Assembly (NCBI RefSeq): GCF_001895045.1
Contig: NZ_BDAM01000008.1
Coordinates: forward strand, 215,967 to 279,966
Reading direction: 5' to 3'
Length of the DNA stretch: 64,000 nucleotides
From: Rhodococcus coprophilus NBRC 100603
GTDB lineage: Bacteria; Actinomycetota; Actinomycetes; Mycobacteriales; Mycobacteriaceae
Shown here: piece by piece, positions 55,074 through 63,867 of the stretch
How the letters are laid out: every line of letters begins with the position of its first letter
Position numbering within the stretch: the stretch's first letter is position 1
Position numbers and translations under genes: made by a program
Notes under the pieces: generated by a model
What the model saw: the letters and a program-made list of their open reading frames with translations, nothing else
The model's database searches: none
What the model was told of the DNA's origin: nothing

Positions 55074-55553
55074 TCACGACCCTTCCGCCGTGGCGCGTGG
55101 CGTGTGGCTGCTGACGATGGAAACGCGATTGAACGCGTTCATCGCGACAGTCACCCAGGCGATCGCGGAGAGTTGCTCGTCGGTGAGGTGCCGGCGCGCC
55201 TCGGCGTAGTCGAGTTCCTGTTCGCGGGTCGAGGGCAATACTGTCAGCGACTCGGCGAGTGTGAGTGCCGCGCGCTCGAGGTCGCTGAACGACTCGGTGT
55301 CGCGCCAGGCGGACAGAACAGCGAGCCGCGTCGTCGAGACGCCCTCCTTCAACGCGGCGCCGACGTGGATGTCGAGGCAGTAGGCGCAGCCGTTGATCTG
55401 GGAGACCCGGATGTTGACCAGTTCGACGAGGGACCGGTCCAGACCCGCCTCCGCGACCGCCTTCCGCACCGCTTCGGCGACCGCGATCTGCGCTCGGTAG
55501 ACGGACCGGTGTTGCTTGTCGATCAGGACGCGGGATGCCCCGGTTTCGGTCAT
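55074..55553 (-). CDS. Carboxymuconolactone decarboxylase/AhpD-family protein
   Basis: The 159-residue protein has the AhpD-type redox motif CAYCLDIH (CxxC followed by His), indicating alkylhydroperoxidase or thiol-peroxidase activity rather than decarboxylation. ATG at 55553 has AGGAG upstream. The LLM oxidoreductase follows 4 bp after the stop. Probable role is peroxide defence linked to that enzyme. Confidence 0.88.
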   Translation of the reverse strand: MTETGASRVLIDKQHRSVYRAQIAVAEAVRKAVAEAGLDRSLVELVNIRVSQINGCAYCLDIHVGAALKEGVSTTRLAVLSAWRDTESFSDLERAALTLAESLTVLPSTREQELDYAEARRHLTDEQLSAIAWVTVAMNAFNRVSIVSSHTPRATAEGS

Positions 55554-55728
55554 TTCTGCTCCTCGGGCCGGTCGGTCATCCGTCGTACTCGGTGACACTG
55601 CGAAAACTCGGGGCACTGCGAAAGTCATTGCCGGGCAGGCACTAGTTGACTGCGCAACCATAACACCGAGTTCGGGCGCGCACCGGGGATCGAGCGACTG
55701 TCGCGGTCGCGAACGGCATACTCGGTGC

Positions 55729-56373
55729 ATGCGACTGACCCACTTCGGCCACTCCTGCATCCTCGTGGAACACCTCGGGAAGAAGATCCTTTTCGACCCG
55801 GGAAATTTCTCTCACGGGTTCGAGGGAATCACCGGCCTCGACGCCATCCTGATCACACACCAGCATCCCGACCACGCCGACCCGGCGCGCCTGCCGGCAC
55901 TGCTCGACGCCAACCCCGGCGCGGCCCTGTACTCGGATCCGCAGTCGGCAAACCTTCTCGAAGGCGATTGGTCGCCGGTGCGGCCGGGCGACCGGTTCAC
56001 GGTCGGCGACCTGACGATCCGGGGCAGCGGCGGACGGCACGCTGTGATCCACCCCGACCTGCCTGTCATCGACAACACGGTGTTCATCGTCGGCGACGCC
56101 GAGAACCCCGCGCGGCTGATGCACCCGGGGGATTCGCTGTACATCCCCAACGAGAAGGTGGACGTGCTCGCCCTCCCGGCGGCAGCACCGTGGCTCAAGA
56201 TCTGGGAAGCCGTCGACTACCTCCGAGCTGTGAACCCCCGCCTGGCAGTGCCGATCCACCAGGGCATCATCACCGATCAGGCAAACGGCATCTTCTACGG
56301 CCGGTACTCCGACATGGCACCCGAGGGCACCGAGTTCCGCGTGCTCGAACACGAGAGCGACGTCGAGGTCTGA
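55729..56373 (+). CDS. Metallo-beta-lactamase-fold hydrolase (UlaG-like)
   Basis: The 214-residue metallo-hydrolase has the metal motif THQHPDHAD (HxHxDH) and starts MRLTHFGHSCILVE. UlaG/L-ascorbate-6-phosphate lactonase-like and N-acyl phosphatidylethanolamine-type enzymes share this layout; the substrate is unknown. CATACT lies 6 bases before the ATG, so a leaderless mRNA is possible. Position fits Rv0786c. Convergent with the FAD dehydrogenase. Confidence 0.85.
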   Translation: MRLTHFGHSCILVEHLGKKILFDPGNFSHGFEGITGLDAILITHQHPDHADPARLPALLDANPGAALYSDPQSANLLEGDWSPVRPGDRFTVGDLTIRGSGGRHAVIHPDLPVIDNTVFIVGDAENPARLMHPGDSLYIPNEKVDVLALPAAAPWLKIWEAVDYLRAVNPRLAVPIHQGIITDQANGIFYGRYSDMAPEGTEFRVLEHESDVEV

Positions 56374-56400
56374 TCTCCCGGCGGCGGGTGGCGGGCGGGG

Positions 56401-58044
56401 TTACCGCGCCGCCGCACGCCCCGCAGCGCGGCCGGAGAAGATGCATCCACCGAGGAACGTGCCTTCCAGCGAGCGGTATCCGTGGACACCGCCACCACCG
56501 AAGCCCGCGACCTCCCCGGCTGCGTACAACCCTTCGAACACCGATCCGTCCGCGCGCAGCACCCGCGACGACAGGTCGGTCTCGAGGCCCCCGAGCGTCT
56601 TCCGGGTGAGAAGGTGCAGCTTCACCGCGACCAGCGGCCCGGCCTTCGGATCGAGGATCCGGTGCGGCGACGCGATCCGGGCGATTCGGTCCGGCTTGTA
56701 GGCGCGGGCCGCGCGCATCGCGGCGACCTGCAGGTCCTTTGTGTACTTGTTGGTCATCTCCCGATCGCGCGATTCGACGACGCCACGCACGGTTTCGTAG
56801 TCCAGCGGCGTCTCGGGGGTCAGTTCGTTCATCCCGGCCACGAGATCGGCGAGGTTGTCGCGAACGACGAAGTCGACCCCGCGGCGCATGAACGCATCCA
56901 CCGGGCCGGGAGCGCCCGAGCGTATCCGCTGCAGGAGCAATCCGATGTTGCGGCCCGTGAGGTCGGGATTCTGTTCCGAGCCGGAGAGGCTGAACTCCTT
57001 CTCGATGATCTTCTGGTCGAGCAGGAACCACGTGTGGTCGTGCCCGGTGCGGGTGATGTGCTCGAGCGTGCCGAGCGTGTCGAATCCGGGGAACAGCGGG
57101 ACGGGCAGACGCGCGCCGGTGGCGTCGAGCCACAGCGACGACGGTCCCGGCAGAATGCGGATGCCGTGGTTGGGCCACACGGGGTCGAAGTTCGTGATGC
57201 CTTCGGTGTAGTGCCACATCCGGTCGCGGTTGACGATGTGACCACCGGCGTTCTCGGTGATCTCGAGCATTCGGCCGTCGACGTGCGCGGGCACACCGGT
57301 GAGCATCCGCTTCGGGGGTGCGCCCAGACGCGCGGGCCAGTTCTTCTTCACGAGGTCGAAGTTGCCGCCGATGCCCCCGGACGTGACGATGACGGCCCCC
57401 GCGGCGAACTCGAACTCACCCACAGCCGTCCGGGACGATGCCACGCCGCGAGCGGCGTCGGTGGGCTCGAGGACGGTGCCCCGGACGCCGGTGACCGCTC
57501 CATCGGTGATCACGAGATCGTCGACCTGGTGACGATGCTCGAGCCTGACCAGTCCCCGCTCGACACCCTCCCGGACCTTACGGGCGAAGATCTCGACGAG
57601 CGCCGGGCCGGTGCCCCAGGTGATGTGGAACCGCGGTACCGAATTACCGTGTCCGGCAGCGTCGTAACCGCCACGTTCTGCCCAGTTGACCATCGGGAAG
57701 ATCTTGAGTCCGCGCTGCTTGAGCCACGCGTGCTTCTCCCCTGTCGCGAACTCGACGTACGCCTGTGCCCATTTGCGCGGCCAGCGATCGTCGACCTCGC
57801 GGTCGAAGCCCGCGGTACCCATCCAGTCCTGGAGAGCCAGCTCGTACGAATCCTCGATCCCGAGACGACGCTGCTCGGGGCTGTCGACGAAGAACAACCC
57901 CCCGAAGGACCAGAACGCCTGTCCCCCGAGGTTGTTCGCATTCTCCTGGTCGATCAGGAGCACCTTCCGGCCGGCGTCGACGAGCTCTCCCGTCGCTACG
58001 AGTCCCGCAAGGCCCGCCCCCACCACGATCACATCTGCGTCCAT
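56401..58044 (-). CDS. FAD-binding dehydrogenase (fumarate reductase/3-ketosteroid dehydrogenase-like)
   Basis: The 547-residue flavoprotein has an N-terminal Rossmann motif VIVVGAGLAGLVA and the C-terminal FAD block GLYAAGEVAGFGGGGVHG followed by GTFLGGCIFSGRAAG. The family includes fumarate reductase-like and 3-ketosteroid delta1-dehydrogenase enzymes; members annotated as FAD-binding dehydrogenase are of unknown substrate. ATG at 58044 puts the FAD motif directly at the N-terminus. The mycobacterial equivalent is Rv0785. Confidence 0.88.
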   Translation of the reverse strand: MDADVIVVGAGLAGLVATGELVDAGRKVLLIDQENANNLGGQAFWSFGGLFFVDSPEQRRLGIEDSYELALQDWMGTAGFDREVDDRWPRKWAQAYVEFATGEKHAWLKQRGLKIFPMVNWAERGGYDAAGHGNSVPRFHITWGTGPALVEIFARKVREGVERGLVRLEHRHQVDDLVITDGAVTGVRGTVLEPTDAARGVASSRTAVGEFEFAAGAVIVTSGGIGGNFDLVKKNWPARLGAPPKRMLTGVPAHVDGRMLEITENAGGHIVNRDRMWHYTEGITNFDPVWPNHGIRILPGPSSLWLDATGARLPVPLFPGFDTLGTLEHITRTGHDHTWFLLDQKIIEKEFSLSGSEQNPDLTGRNIGLLLQRIRSGAPGPVDAFMRRGVDFVVRDNLADLVAGMNELTPETPLDYETVRGVVESRDREMTNKYTKDLQVAAMRAARAYKPDRIARIASPHRILDPKAGPLVAVKLHLLTRKTLGGLETDLSSRVLRADGSVFEGLYAAGEVAGFGGGGVHGYRSLEGTFLGGCIFSGRAAGRAAAR

Positions 58045-58103
58045 GCCGCAAACAGTACCGAGCGAGAGCGCCGCACGGGACAAACAGTCGCCGACGCAAC
58101 TCT

Positions 58104-58808
58104 TCAGACGGCCACACGCCTCTTCGGAGCACTCCTCCGGCTATAGACGGTGGGCTCCGCGCCGTGGCGCAGTGCCACATCGATCGCGGCGAGGACTGCC
58201 CGCCGGAGACCGGGCGCGGCCAGGGTCGGGGCGGAGACGGCAAGCCGGAACAACTCCCCCCGTCGCGTCACCCGCTGTGACTCGGCGACCACGGCTCGGC
58301 ACCACCAATGCCCCGACGGAGCACCGTCACCGATGCCGTACACTTGAGATTTCATCACGGCGTCGACGCTCAGATCACGGATAACGTTGTGTTCCAATAT
58401 CATCCGGAATCCAACCTGCGGAAGCGCTGCGACGGCCCCGGCCGACGCGCGCCACCGGGGCGGGGCGAAGAGCCGGGTGCGCAGCCCGGTCTCCTCGAGG
58501 ACCCTGTCTGCGGCGAGCAGTCGCAGGCGTGCCTCGTGCCGTGGCAGGCGCGCAAACTCGGGGTGCCGTCCGACAGCCGACGAGGGGTCGTATCCGTGCA
58601 ACACGATGGCGTCTCCCCCTTCACGCCGTTCGAGCAACCATTCCTGGGTGCCCGGATCGCTCAGCAGCGTGTAGCGCCCTCCGAGTCGCGGCGCCACGCA
58701 CAGGGACAGCGGTACCCCGCGAACATCCATCTCCCGCGCAAATCCTTCGACGACCTCCCGGGTGGTGTCCCTGATTCCGGTGAGCGACACGACCAGTTGT
58801 CCGTTCAC
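58104..58808 (-). CDS. DUF2334 polysaccharide-deacetylase-like protein
   Basis: The 234-residue protein belongs to the DUF2334 group of the NodB-like deacetylase fold. Blocks are LVVSLTGIRDTT, AIVLHGYDPSS (metal-type His) and LFAPPRWRAS. The first block normally carries an Asp (hDDh), which is not evident here, so activity is uncertain. GTG at 58808. It lies between BluB and the FAD dehydrogenase, transcribed the same way. Confidence 0.72.
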   Translation of the reverse strand: MNGQLVVSLTGIRDTTREVVEGFAREMDVRGVPLSLCVAPRLGGRYTLLSDPGTQEWLLERREGGDAIVLHGYDPSSAVGRHPEFARLPRHEARLRLLAADRVLEETGLRTRLFAPPRWRASAGAVAALPQVGFRMILEHNVIRDLSVDAVMKSQVYGIGDGAPSGHWWCRAVVAESQRVTRRGELFRLAVSAPTLAAPGLRRAVLAAIDVALRHGAEPTVYSRRSAPKRRVAV

Positions 58809-58918
58809 GATTCCACCGTCGCACCCGGAGGTGAACGCCGGACATCACCCGGTTGAAGACTGCCCGGCCGCCCCGGGTCGGCACCGTGACGGCCGGCAGG
58901 AGTTCACGCAGTCACGGG

Positions 58919-59557
58919 CTACCGCAGGGATTCGAGGTGGACCGCCTCGTCGAGCGGACGCCCCTGCCGCCAACCGAATCGTTCGAGGTCGGGAACCTCC
59001 TGCAGACGCGAGACCGGGCCGACGCACAGCCATGCGATCGGACGGACGGGGTCGTGCGCGCCGACGAAATCCCGAAGGAACTCTTCCTCGTAGAACGACA
59101 CCCATCCGACGCCCAGCCCCTCCGCCGTGGCCGCGAGCCACAGGTTCTGGATGGCCAGCACCGCCGAGAACAATCCCGACTCGTCGACGGTATGCCGCCC
59201 GAGGATGTGCTTTCCACCGCGCGCCGGATCGTAGGTGACCACGATGCCGGTTCGCGATTCGGTGATGCCTTCGACCTTGATCGGGTCGAAGGTGCGTCGC
59301 CTGTCCTCGGGGAGGGACTCGGCGAACGCCCGGCGGCACCCGGCGACGTGTTCCGCGAACGCGGCCAGTCGCTCCGGGTCGCGGACGACCACGAAATCCC
59401 ACGGTTGGGTATTGCCCACGCTCGGTGCGTGATGCGCAGCGGCGAGGACGCGGTGGAGTACGTCCTCGGCGATCTCCTCACCGCTGAACTCGGCACGCAC
59501 GTCGCGGCGCATGCGGATGATGTCGTACAGCGCGTCGCGCGCTTGGGCCGTGAACAT
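58919..59557 (-). CDS. bluB: 5,6-dimethylbenzimidazole synthase BluB-like nitroreductase
   Basis: The 212-residue flavin enzyme of nitroreductase fold has the BluB signatures RMRRDVRAEF, HHAPSVGNTQPWDF and GVGWVSFY. BluB fragments reduced FMN to make the lower ligand of vitamin B12. Other nitroreductases share the fold, but the HHAPSVG block is typical for BluB. ATG at 59557 lies 5 bp after the glutathione peroxidase stop, so they are co-transcribed. The longer upstream frame is inside that gene. Confidence 0.82.
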   Translation of the reverse strand: MFTAQARDALYDIIRMRRDVRAEFSGEEIAEDVLHRVLAAAHHAPSVGNTQPWDFVVVRDPERLAAFAEHVAGCRRAFAESLPEDRRRTFDPIKVEGITESRTGIVVTYDPARGGKHILGRHTVDESGLFSAVLAIQNLWLAATAEGLGVGWVSFYEEEFLRDFVGAHDPVRPIAWLCVGPVSRLQEVPDLERFGWRQGRPLDEAVHLESLR

Positions 59558-59562
59558 GATCG

Positions 59563-60057
59563 TCAGGCCGGCACGACAGCTTCGATTGCCTCGATGACCT
59601 CGGGTGCGTCGGGTTCGGTCCGGGGCCGGAAGCGTGCTGCGACGGTGCCGTCCGGTGCGATCAGGAACTTCTCGAAGTTCCACTGGATGTCGCCGGCTTC
59701 GCCGGATGCGTCGGGGTGCCTGGTGAGCTCGGCATACAGCGGGTGCCGGTTGTCGCCGTTGACCTCGATCTTCTCCATCAGCGGGAAGGTCACCCCGTAG
59801 GTGGCGGAGCAGAACTCCTGGATCTCCTCGGCGGTGCCCGGTTCCTGCCCCATGAACTGGTTGCACGGCACACCGATCACGATGAGCCCACGGTCGGCGT
59901 AGTCGTTCGCGAGCTGCTCGAGCGCACCGTATTGGGGGGTCAGACCGCACTTCGACGCAACGTTGACGACAAGGAGAGCGTGCCCCTCGTAGGCCTTCAG
60001 GCTTGTGGGCTCACCCGAAAGGGTGTTGATGGTGATGTTCTGCAGTTCGTTGGTCAT
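59563..60057 (-). CDS. Glutathione/thioredoxin peroxidase family protein
   Basis: The 164-residue protein of the GPx family uses Cys 37 (NVASKCGLTPQ) as the peroxidatic residue in place of selenocysteine, with the supporting Gln/Trp-type blocks GVPCNQFMGQEPG and IQWNFEKFLI. A second Cys in VPCNQF may resolve the disulfide with thioredoxin or mycothiol. It reduces organic hydroperoxides. First gene of a pair with bluB. Confidence 0.9.
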   Translation of the reverse strand: MTNELQNITINTLSGEPTSLKAYEGHALLVVNVASKCGLTPQYGALEQLANDYADRGLIVIGVPCNQFMGQEPGTAEEIQEFCSATYGVTFPLMEKIEVNGDNRHPLYAELTRHPDASGEAGDIQWNFEKFLIAPDGTVAARFRPRTEPDAPEVIEAIEAVVPA

Positions 60058-60313
60058 GCCTACAAGCTAGCCTGCCCGGTGTTCAGTGCCCGGGAACAGC
60101 GGCGCCGGACGGCATCCCGGCAGTTCGTCCGCTTCGGTGACCGCGCGTTACAGGCGTTCCACCGGGTGGGGCAGGTCCGTTCGGACCGCACCGCGGGCCG
60201 TCCGTCGACTTCGATATGTGTATTCCAGTCAAGGAATACTTCGGGGCGCGCGGGGTGCCGACACCTCCCCCAGGGAGGACTTCAGGCATCGAAACCCTGC
60301 AGCGCCTCGGTTC

Positions 60314-60595
<282 letters not shown>

Positions 60596-60615
60596 TCACG
60601 TATGTCTCGCCATCG

Positions 60616-60629
60616 TACCCCTAGGGGTA
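60616..60629. promoter_or_regulatory. CstR/CsoR-type operator upstream of the cstR-like gene
   Basis: TACCCCTAGGGGTA is a perfect 14-bp palindrome, 33 bp upstream of the repressor start codon. The same 14-mer occurs at 62176-62189. Confidence 0.8.
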
Positions 60630-60655
60630 TCGAAACTGTGGAACGCACGCCGCCG

Positions 60656-61522
60656 TCACGCAGGGGCGGCGGCAACTCGCCTCCATCGCCGCAACGGGCA
60701 ATGCGCCGAACGGGTGCACGCATACGTGGTACCACCCGCAATCAGAGTCAGCACCGCCGCGGCGATCCCGACCACCGGGTGGAGTTCCTGCGCGAGGATC
60801 ACCGACGACATCAGCAGAACGAACCAGCCGAACCCCTTGCGCAGGGCATCGGGGTCGACCATCGAAGTCAAACGGCCACCGATCAGGCTTCCGACGACCG
60901 CGGCCCCGGTGACCATCGCCGCAAGGCGCCAGTCGATCTGCACCGCGGAGAGGTAACCGCCCAGGCCCGCGAAGGACTTCATGGCGATCACGATCAGTGA
61001 TGTGCCGACGGCAATGGGCATCGGGAGACCGCCGAGCAGAGCCAACGCGGGCACGACGAGGAATCCGCCCCCGGCACCGACCAGACCGGTGACCAGACCG
61101 ACAACGACGCCGTCGATCAGAATCTTGCCCACCGGCATGGAAGAACCGTCACCCGCTGCGGCCTTGTTCTTGCGTCCGCGCAGCATCGCGACGGCGGTGG
61201 CGATCATCATCGCGGCGAACGCGAGCAGCAGGATGCCGCCGGGAATGAAACGGGACAGCAGTCCGCCGGCATAGGCGCCCACCATTCCGGCCAGACCGAA
61301 CAGGATGCCCGTCCGCCACTGGACGCGGCCTGCTCGAGCGTGGGAGATCGCGCCGACCGCGCTGGTGACGCCGACGACGAGCAGGGAGGTGGCGATGGCT
61401 TCTTTGGCATCCATTCCCGCGACGTAGGCGAGCAGCGGGACGGTCAGAATCGAACCTCCGCCGCCGAGCAGGCCGAGGGTGACGCCGACAAGGACCGCCA
61501 GTGACACGGTCAGCGCGATCAT
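60656..61522 (-). CDS. TauE/SafE-family (TSUP) sulfite/sulfur-anion exporter
   Basis: The 288-residue membrane protein has eight predicted helices and two repeated halves, each with a Gly-rich LxGxGGG block (LLGGGGSILTVPLL near the N-terminus, LVGAGGGFLVVPAL in the second half). TSUP proteins export sulfite, sulfonates or thiosulfate. It follows the rhodanese-DUF2892 gene by 2 bp, so they share an mRNA. In cst loci a TauE protein removes sulfite made by persulfide oxidation. Confidence 0.88.
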   Translation of the reverse strand: MIALTVSLAVLVGVTLGLLGGGGSILTVPLLAYVAGMDAKEAIATSLLVVGVTSAVGAISHARAGRVQWRTGILFGLAGMVGAYAGGLLSRFIPGGILLLAFAAMMIATAVAMLRGRKNKAAAGDGSSMPVGKILIDGVVVGLVTGLVGAGGGFLVVPALALLGGLPMPIAVGTSLIVIAMKSFAGLGGYLSAVQIDWRLAAMVTGAAVVGSLIGGRLTSMVDPDALRKGFGWFVLLMSSVILAQELHPVVGIAAAVLTLIAGGTTYACTRSAHCPLRRWRRVAAAPA

Positions 61523-61524
61523 GA

Positions 61525-62124
61525 TCAGTTCCCTTCGGCCGGTGCGGTTTTCGACTCGGTCAGCTGCGCGACGATCGTCTGCGGATCACAGCCGGCGCCG
61601 CGGTTGTAGGGGAGCTTGGACAACACCGCGCCCATGGCGCACGTGTTCGACAGTGCCGCGAAGGTCAGACCGCCACCGATACCGGCTGCGAGCCACTTGA
61701 GCCGAGGAACCGCGATGCTGCCCAGGACGGAGGTCAGCACCAGCGACCCCGCGACGAGCCGAACCTGACGTTCGAGGTCCCAGCGCTGGGCACCGCGATT
61801 GACCGGCAGGCCCTGCGCGTCCCAGGCTGTCATCCCGCCTTCGAGGATGTGCACGTTGCACAGCCCAGCAATGCGCAGAGTCTCCTCGGCCTGGCTGGCC
61901 CGCTGCCCGGACCGGCATACCAAAACGATGTCCTCGTCGAGGTGGGCAAGGAATTCGTCGCGGTGTTCCCGCAGCAGGTCCAGGGGCACGTTGTATGCGC
62001 CGGGGATGTGCACGGTTTCGAACTCTCCGGGCGTCCGCACGTCGATGACGCGCACGTTCTTTCCTGCGTCCACCAGTTCCTGGAGGGCGATCGGGTCGAG
62101 GGTTTCGGGGCCGGGCGTACTCAT
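61525..62124 (-). CDS. Rhodanese with DUF2892 membrane domain
   Basis: The 199-residue protein has an N-terminal rhodanese domain (about 10-110) with the active-site loop CRSGQRAS, and a C-terminal DUF2892 segment (about 125-195) with two membrane helices and Cys residues in SNTCAMG and GAGCDPQ. It would bind sulfane sulfur at the membrane and relay it. ATG at 62124 has AAAGG upstream; the longer frame reaches into the operator region. Resembles CstA-like sulfur carriers. The TauE gene follows. Confidence 0.88.
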   Translation of the reverse strand: MSTPGPETLDPIALQELVDAGKNVRVIDVRTPGEFETVHIPGAYNVPLDLLREHRDEFLAHLDEDIVLVCRSGQRASQAEETLRIAGLCNVHILEGGMTAWDAQGLPVNRGAQRWDLERQVRLVAGSLVLTSVLGSIAVPRLKWLAAGIGGGLTFAALSNTCAMGAVLSKLPYNRGAGCDPQTIVAQLTESKTAPAEGN

Positions 62125-62175
62125 GGAGAGCCTTTCGGTTCGGGTTCTTCGTCGGAGGGTGCATTCTGAGCGTTG

Positions 62176-62348
62176 TACCCCTAGGGGTATTATCGCACCG
62201 AGCGTACACATACCCCGATGGGTATATCCAGCGACTCGAAAGTGTGGCCGCACACAGCAGCGATTGCCGTCGACGTACATCGAGGCGCGAGAGCGTCACC
62301 GTGGAGGACACATACCCTGGGGGGTACTTGACATACCCTAGGGGGTAT
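62176..62348. promoter_or_regulatory. Array of four CstR/CsoR-type operators in the divergent promoter
   Basis: Four palindromes with TACCC...GGGTA arms are present: 62176-62189 (perfect, identical to the site at 60616), 62210-62225 (ATACCCCGATGGGTAT), 62313-62326, and 62333-62348 (ATACCCTAGGGGGTAT). The last two are 20-21 bp apart and the final one directly follows TTGACA (62328-62333), so repressor would block the plus-strand promoter. The first two control the minus-strand rhodanese-TauE genes. Confidence 0.8.
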
Positions 62349-62405
62349 ATGCCAATCTGTCTACATACCCCGCAACACCCCACGGATCCCGCAATGGAGG
62401 ACCCC

Positions 62406-63785
62406 ATGATTCTCGAGCAGTACTACATCGAGTGCTTGTCCCACGCGTCGTACCTCATCGGCGACGAAAGCACCGGACGGGCAATCGTGGTCGATCCCCG
62501 CCGCGACATCACCGAATACCTCGACGACGCCGCGAAGCACCACCTCACGATCGAAGGCGTCATCAACACGCATTTCCACGCGGACTTCGTCTCCGGGCAC
62601 CTCGAGCTGGTCGATGCGACCGGCGCGTGGATCGGCTTCGGCGAGGCCGCCGAGACCGACTACCCCATCCGACGGTTACGCGACGGAGAGCGAATTTCCC
62701 TCGGCGACGTCCAGCTCGAGATCCTCTCCACACCGGGACACACCTGGGAGTCGATTTCGGTACTGGTCCGCGAGCATCCCGACGCCGTTCCGTCCGCCGT
62801 CCTGACCGGAGACTCGCTGTTCATCGGCGACGTGGGCCGGCCCGATCTGGTCAACCTCGGTGACGGATCGACCAGCGACCTGGCCCGGGCGATGTACCGC
62901 ACGGTGCACGAGAAGCTGCTGACCCTGCCCGACGAGGTCACCGTCATGCCGGCACACGGCGCCGGATCCTCGTGCGGCAAGAACCTCTCCACCGAATTGA
63001 CCTCGACGATCGGCGAGCAGCGACTGACGAACCCCTCGGTTCAGCCGATGAGCGAGGACGCCTTCGTCGCGCTGATCACCGAAGGCCAGCCGGCCGCGCC
63101 TACGTACTTCTCGGCGGATGCCGCCATGAACAAGCGGATCCATCCCCTGCTCGCGCAGGATCACACCATCCCGGAGTTGAGCCCGGCGCAGGTGAAGGCG
63201 GAACTCACCGCCGGCACCCGCGTCCTCGACGCGCGCAGCGTCGACGACTTCGCCGACGGGCACCTGCGCGGATCGGTCAACGTCGGTTTCGACGGTCGCT
63301 TCGCCGAGACCGGTGGCATGGTTGCCGAGGTCGGCGAGCGGATCGTGCTGATCACCTACCCCGGCGAGGAACAAGAGGCAGCGCTGCGTCTCGCCCGCAT
63401 CGGATCCGACAATGCGATCGGTTACCTCACCGTCCCGCAGGACGGTTCGTTCCCGGCCGAACTGGCCGACCTCGTAGAGCCCGCGCATCGCACCTCCGTC
63501 GAGGAACTCGACGGTTTGCTCGCAGCCGAGGCCGTCACCCTCGTCGACATCCGCAACCCGGGTGAGCGCGAGCAGGGAACGATCCCCGGCGCAGTGGCAA
63601 TTCCGTTGGCACAGTTGCGTGTTCGCCTCGAGCAGGTCCCCACCGGTAAGCCCATAGTGGTGCACTGCGCGGGTGGATGGCGCTCGAGCGTCGCAGCCTC
63701 GCTGCTCCGCGCGCAGGGCTTCGACAACGTCTCGGACCTCGTCGGCGGTTACAACGCCTGGGTCGAGGCCCACGCCACCGTGTGA
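62406..63785 (+). CDS. Metallo-beta-lactamase/rhodanese fusion, persulfide dioxygenase-like
   Basis: The 459-residue protein has an N-terminal metallo-beta-lactamase domain (about 1-240) with THFHADFVSGH, as in ETHE1/CstB-type persulfide dioxygenases, and two rhodanese domains (about 255-345 and 360-455). The first rhodanese lacks the active Cys (loop TYPGEEQE); the second has CAGGWR. It probably oxidises low-molecular-weight persulfide to sulfite and handles sulfane sulfur. ATG at 62406 has GGAGG close upstream; ATG 62394 is an in-frame alternative. Divergent from the rhodanese-TauE operon and controlled by the same operators. Confidence 0.9.
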   Translation: MILEQYYIECLSHASYLIGDESTGRAIVVDPRRDITEYLDDAAKHHLTIEGVINTHFHADFVSGHLELVDATGAWIGFGEAAETDYPIRRLRDGERISLGDVQLEILSTPGHTWESISVLVREHPDAVPSAVLTGDSLFIGDVGRPDLVNLGDGSTSDLARAMYRTVHEKLLTLPDEVTVMPAHGAGSSCGKNLSTELTSTIGEQRLTNPSVQPMSEDAFVALITEGQPAAPTYFSADAAMNKRIHPLLAQDHTIPELSPAQVKAELTAGTRVLDARSVDDFADGHLRGSVNVGFDGRFAETGGMVAEVGERIVLITYPGEEQEAALRLARIGSDNAIGYLTVPQDGSFPAELADLVEPAHRTSVEELDGLLAAEAVTLVDIRNPGEREQGTIPGAVAIPLAQLRVRLEQVPTGKPIVVHCAGGWRSSVAASLLRAQGFDNVSDLVGGYNAWVEAHATV

Positions 63786-63867
63786 CCGTCCGGTCCCCGG
63801 GCCGGCACCACCGGATAAGAGGACCCCGCCCACGCGCAACCGCGCTCATACCCGAGGAGAATTCCCC

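Noticed and set aside
60083..60289. 68-codon minus-strand ORF between the peroxidase and CstR-like genes
   Set aside because: Pro/Gly-rich composition, no ribosome site and no similarity to a known family; treated as intergenic.
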